The translations under genes and the position numbers were made by a program. Shown here piece by piece: positions 32,288 through 32,950 of a DNA stretch of 32,950 nt (positions are counted from its first letter, which is position 1; each line of letters opens with the position of its first letter). Source of the DNA: an uncultured Bacilli bacterium (GTDB taxonomy: Bacteria; Bacillota_I; Bacilli_A; RF39; UBA660); the NCBI GenBank assembly GCA_910587065.1, contig CAJUMA010000017.1, positions 1-32,950 on the forward strand, given 5' to 3'. The notes beneath the pieces are model-generated. The model was not told where the DNA came from. It saw only the letters and a list, made by a program, of their open reading frames with translations, and made no database searches.

Positions 32288-32950
<663 letters not shown>

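Overview
The window is AT-rich, densely coded DNA from a low-GC, wall-forming Gram-positive bacterium. AGGAGG-type ribosome sites, TATAAT boxes (often extended TGnTATAAT), the LemA/DUF2207 pair, phosphoketolase and many conserved hypotheticals suggest an uncultured gut-type member of the Bacilli related to Erysipelotrichales/RF39/Mollicutes. That placement is inference; the partial 23S gene at the right edge could settle it. UGA is a stop here: three intact genes end in TGA and the one tRNA-Trp has a CCA anticodon. Four different peptidoglycan hydrolase types argue for a real cell wall.

Layout. 1-6951 (minus): two MacB/FtsX-like ABC systems (one split, one fused), a small secreted protein, a membrane-anchored XRE regulator and a DUF3267 membrane metallopeptidase. 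6969-9453: a divergent promoter, an orphan HEITH metallopeptidase-like protein with a small downstream protein, and opposite them a radical SAM/SPASM gene overlapping a helical hypothetical gene. 9479-11539: an aminotransferase-GNAT fusion broken by one in-frame TGA. 11641-14894: a CHAP-domain surface protein, tRNA-Trp, a small frameshifted gene and two hypothetical genes. 14929-17803: a candidate small RNA, a structured leader, then lemA and its DUF2207 partner. 17843-26033: a 417-aa unknown, a ferritin-like four-helix protein, an HD-domain phosphohydrolase, an NlpC/P60 hydrolase, a DUF3810 membrane metallopeptidase, a 39-aa Lys-rich protein, an SLT lytic transglycosylase and a SleB/CwlJ-type hydrolase. 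26034-31130 (minus): phosphoketolase and the t6A gene group tsaE-(small ORF)-tsaB-rimI-tsaD. 31154-32950 (minus): DUF2752 and DUF4234 membrane proteins, then 5S and the 3' part of 23S rRNA.

How the genes work together. TsaB, TsaD and TsaE form the complex making N6-threonylcarbamoyladenosine on tRNA, with RimI in its usual place. Phosphoketolase points to heterolactic or bifid-type sugar breakdown. Transcription units are short and closed by clear hairpin terminators, several of which run straight into an extended -10 promoter for the next gene.

Most notable: the TGA at an apparent Trp codon in the aminotransferase fusion; an apparent 33-aa membrane ORF with an ATA start in the t6A group; a candidate ~115-nt structured RNA and a structured leader before lemA; a 39-aa Lys-rich gene; and a small gene with two compensating A-tract frameshifts. 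The TGA, the ATA start and the A-tract shifts could also be sequence errors, so read-level checking matters. No CRISPR array, transposase or prophage was seen.
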